From: an uncultured Clostridia bacterium
GTDB lineage: Bacteria; Bacillota; Clostridia; Oscillospirales; Oscillospiraceae
Reading direction: 5' to 3'
NCBI GenBank assembly: GCA_937915065.1
Contig: CALDMR010000022.1
Span: 1 to 5,975 of the forward strand
DNA: 5,975 bases
Shown here in pieces: positions 3,081-5,975 of this stretch (position 1 is its first letter; each line of letters starts with the position of its first letter). The notes beneath the pieces are model-generated. The model did not search any database. It had not been told where the DNA came from and worked only from the letters and a program-made list of their open reading frames with translations. Made by a program: the position numbers and the translations under genes.

Positions 3081-5975
3081 ATGGAGTGCACGTTGGGGCA
3101 CGAGAAGCACTACGGAAAAACCGTCCGCAGATGCTTCGCAAAGCATGAAGAGATCATCCCGATGCCGAACCTGCTGGAGATCCAGAAGAAATCCTATCAG
3201 TGGTTCCTGGATACCGGCCTGCGCGAGGTGTTCAACGACGTCGGCGCAATCACCGACTTCGCCGGCAACCTGGAGCTGTCGTTCATCAACTACAGCATGA
3301 ACGAGCCTCCCAAATACAGCGTGGAAGAGTGCAAAATGCGCGACGCCACCTATGCTGCGCCGCTGAAAGTCAGCGTGCGCCTGCGCAATAAGGAAACCGA
3401 GGAGATCAAAGAGCAGGAGATCTTCATGGGCGACTTCCCCTTGATGACCCAGGCGGGCACCTTCGTCATCAACGGCGCAGAGCGCGTTGTGGTTTCCCAG
3501 ATCGTCCGCTCTCCCGGCGTGTACTACGGCAAGGAGATCGATCTGAAGACCGATATGCCCCTGCTGACGTCCACGGTCATTCCTTACCGCGGCGCCTGGC
3601 TGGAGTATGAGACCGATGCTGCCGGTGAGTTCTGGGTTCGCATTGACAAGAACCGCAAGCTGCCCATCACCTGCCTGCTGCGCGCCATGGGCCTGAAGAC
3701 CGACGCGGAGATCCTGGCCATGTTCGGCGACGATCCCCGCATTGTGACCACCATTGAAAAGGACGCCTGCAAGTCCTATGAAGAGGCCATGTGCGAGATC
3801 TACCGCAAGCTCCGCCCCGGCGAGCCTCCCACGGTAGATTCCTGCCGCACCCTGATCGACGGTATGTTCTTCGATCAGCGCCGCTACGATCTGTCCATCG
3901 TCGGCCGTTACAAATTTAATAAGAAGCTGGCCCTGTGGCCCCGGATCCATGACCGCAAGCTGATCTATCCCGTGGCCGATCCCATGACCGGCGAGATCCT
4001 CTTCGAGGGCGGCCATGTGCTTTCCGTGGAAGAGGCCAAGCGCCTGGATGCCATCGGCGTCAACGAAGTTACCATCGATGTGGACGGCGCACCTATTAAA
4101 GTGTTTTCCAACCACATGGCGGATATGCATGAGTATGTGGACTTTGATCCCCTGGAGCAGTGCGGCATCAAGGAGCGCGTTCGCTTTGAAGTGCTCCGGG
4201 AACTGCTGGAGCAGTATCCCGACGGCGGCGAGGAGCTGATCGACGCCTGCATTGCCCGCCGCGATGAGCTGGTGCCCAAGCATATCATCATTGATGATAT
4301 CTTCGCTTCTGTGAATTATATGAACGGTCTGGCCCTGGGCCTGTCCGGCAAGGACGATATCGACCATTTGGGCAACCGCCGTCTGCGCTGCGTGGGCGAG
4401 CTGCTGCAGAACCAGTTCCGCATCGGCTTCTCCCGCATGGAGCGGGTGACCCGCGAGCGCATGACCATCCAGGATCTGGATGTGGTCACGCCCCAGAGCC
4501 TGATCAATATCCGGCCTGTTACTGCCGCGATTAAGGAGTTCTTCGGCTCCAGCCCCCTGAGCCAGTTCATGGATCAGACCAACCCCCTGGCAGAACTGAC
4601 CCACAAGCGCCGCTTGTCCGCTCTGGGCCCCGGCGGTCTGAGCCGCGAGCGCGCCAGCATGGACGTGCGTGACGTGCACTACAGCCACTATGGCCGTATG
4701 TGCCCCATTGAAACGCCTGAAGGCCCCAACATCGGCCTGATCTCCTACCTGGCCACCTATGCCCGCATCAATGAATACGGCTTTGCCGAGGCGCCTTACC
4801 GCCGCATTGATAAAGAGACCGGCATCGTGACCGACGATGTGGAGTACATGACCGCTGATGTGGAAGACCAGTATATCGTGGCCCAGGCGGCAGAGCCTGT
4901 GGGCGAGGATGGCCGGCTGGCCAATGCCCGTATCACCTGCCGTCACCGCGACGAGATCATCGAGGTCGACCGCGACCGCGTGGATTATATGGATATTTCT
5001 CCCCGCATGATGGTCTCCATCGCTACGGCCATGATCCCCTTCCTGCCCAACGATGACGCCAACCGCGCCCTGATGGGCGCCAACATGCAGCGCCAGGCTG
5101 TGCCGCTGCTGCGCCCCGAGGCGCCCATTGTTGCCACCGGTATGGAGCATAAGATCTGCCAGGACTCCGAGATCGCCATTCTGGCGGAGGGCCCCGGCGA
5201 AGTGGTCAAGGTAGACGCCCGCAATATTGCGGTGAAGTATGACAGCGGCGAGACCAAGAACTATGTGCTGACCAAGTTCCTGCGCTCCAACCATACGACC
5301 TGCATCAACCAGCGCCCCATCGTGGATGTGGGCGAGCGCGTGGAGGCCGGCGACACCCTGGCCGACGGCCCCGCCACCGATCAGGGCGAAATCGCCCTGG
5401 GCCACAACATCCTGGTCGGATTTATGACCTGGGAAGGCTACAACTACGAGGACGCCGTTCTGCTGAACGAGCGCCTGGTCCGCGAGGACGTGTATACCTC
5501 TATTCATATTGAAGAGTACGAGCTGGATGCCCGCGACACCAAGCTGGGCCCCGAAGAGATCACCCGCGACATTCCCAATGTGGGCGAGGACGCGCTGAAA
5601 GATCTGGACGAGCGCGGCATCATCCGCATCGGCGCCGAGGTTCATGCCGGCGACATCCTGGTGGGTAAAGTCACCCCCAAGGGCGAAACGGATCTCACTG
5701 CGGAAGAGCGCCTGCTGCGCGCCATCTTCGGCGAAAAGGCAAGAGAAGTCCGCGATACCTCTTTGAAAGTGCCCCACGGCGAAAGCGGTATCGTGGTGGA
5801 CGCCAAGGTTTACACCCGTGAAAACGGCGACGAGCTGTCTCCCGGCGTGAACATGGTGGTTCGCATCTATCTGGCCCAGAGAAGAAAGATCCAGGTGGGC
5901 GATAAAATGGCAGGCCGCCACGGTAACAAGGGTGTTGTTTCCCGCGTGCTGCCCCAGGAAGATATGCCCTTCCTG
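3081..5975 (+). CDS. rpoB: DNA-directed RNA polymerase subunit beta (5' 965 codons, 3' end outside window)
   Basis: The beta subunit forms one half of the active-centre cleft of RNA polymerase and binds rifamycins. Open for 965 codons, about four fifths of the roughly 1200-1250 residues usual in Clostridia. The N-terminal hallmark MPNLLEIQKKSYQWFL starts near residue 28, and the protrusion has INGAERVVVSQIVRSPGVYY from about 131. The rifampicin-binding fork region is FFGSSPLSQFMDQTNPLAEL (487-506) and THKRRLSALGPGGL (507-520), followed by CPIETPEGPNIGLI. Residues 786-791 are GYNYED (equivalent to the E. coli E813/D814 region), and 941-951 are DKMAGRHGNKG with the two active-centre lysines (K942, K950; E. 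coli K1065, K1073). The frame ends on PQEDMPFL, so the hybrid-binding and clamp parts lie beyond the edge, where rpoC would normally follow. No TTA, CTA or TCA codon appears over most of its length, a sign of strong codon selection. It has its own promoter, and no rplL lies directly upstream. Confidence 0.99.
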   Translation, partial: MECTLGHEKHYGKTVRRCFAKHEEIIPMPNLLEIQKKSYQWFLDTGLREVFNDVGAITDFAGNLELSFINYSMNEPPKYSVEECKMRDATYAAPLKVSVRLRNKETEEIKEQEIFMGDFPLMTQAGTFVINGAERVVVSQIVRSPGVYYGKEIDLKTDMPLLTSTVIPYRGAWLEYETDAAGEFWVRIDKNRKLPITCLLRAMGLKTDAEILAMFGDDPRIVTTIEKDACKSYEEAMCEIYRKLRPGEPPTVDSCRTLIDGMFFDQRRYDLSIVGRYKFNKKLALWPRIHDRKLIYPVADPMTGEILFEGGHVLSVEEAKRLDAIGVNEVTIDVDGAPIKVFSNHMADMHEYVDFDPLEQCGIKERVRFEVLRELLEQYPDGGEELIDACIARRDELVPKHIIIDDIFASVNYMNGLALGLSGKDDIDHLGNRRLRCVGELLQNQFRIGFSRMERVTRERMTIQDLDVVTPQSLINIRPVTAAIKEFFGSSPLSQFMDQTNPLAELTHKRRLSALGPGGLSRERASMDVRDVHYSHYGRMCPIETPEGPNIGLISYLATYARINEYGFAEAPYRRIDKETGIVTDDVEYMTADVEDQYIVAQAAEPVGEDGRLANARITCRHRDEIIEVDRDRVDYMDISPRMMVSIATAMIPFLPNDDANRALMGANMQRQAVPLLRPEAPIVATGMEHKICQDSEIAILAEGPGEVVKVDARNIAVKYDSGETKNYVLTKFLRSNHTTCINQRPIVDVGERVEAGDTLADGPATDQGEIALGHNILVGFMTWEGYNYEDAVLLNERLVREDVYTSIHIEEYELDARDTKLGPEEITRDIPNVGEDALKDLDERGIIRIGAEVHAGDILVGKVTPKGETDLTAEERLLRAIFGEKAREVRDTSLKVPHGESGIVVDAKVYTRENGDELSPGVNMVVRIYLAQRRKIQVGDKMAGRHGNKGVVSRVLPQEDMPFL

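Noticed and set aside
3030..5921. A 963-codon open frame antisense to rpoB
   Set aside because: Its codons are exact complements of the rpoB codons. It is open only because rpoB avoids TTA, CTA and TCA. The product is His/Gly/Ala/Val-rich with no recognisable domain and shows no start signals.

Overview
The window reads as chromosomal DNA of a moderately GC-rich Gram-positive anaerobe, most likely a clostridial Firmicute of the Oscillospiraceae type. This is inferred from a Bacillus/Clostridium-style RpoB sequence, a collagen-like protein of the spore-surface kind, consensus sigma-A promoters and strong AGGAGG-type ribosome binding sites. No species can be named from the sequence alone.

Layout. 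From about 2535 leftwards the genes run on the minus strand. They are a short collagen-like protein (2190-2534), a family 2 glycosyltransferase with a C-terminal helical-repeat tail (1017-2108), and a separately promoted reading frame (1-779, cut by the window edge). That last frame begins as a P-type cation ATPase and continues, without a frame break, as a calcineurin-like metallophosphoesterase. From 3081 rightwards the plus strand carries rpoB, the RNA polymerase beta subunit, cut off after 965 codons. Between the two gene sets, 2535-3080 holds two strong intrinsic terminators facing left, a near-consensus extended -10 promoter for rpoB, and a leader of about 180 nt with several possible hairpins and a candidate 33-codon leader ORF.

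How the parts fit. The collagen-like gene and the glycosyltransferase are co-oriented and 81 nt apart, with a 14-bp hairpin between them. The Thr-rich Gly-Pro-Thr triplets are an obvious candidate acceptor for the enzyme. This resembles the known pairing of BclA-type exosporium glycoproteins with dedicated glycosyltransferases, and it is the most coherent biological unit here. rpoB appears to have its own promoter and is not directly preceded by rplL, the usual bacterial neighbour. The hybrid ORF at 1-779 joins two unrelated families at a motif both share (LSAGDQV), with a shift in base composition at the join. A sequence chimera or a microhomology recombination is more likely than a working fusion enzyme.
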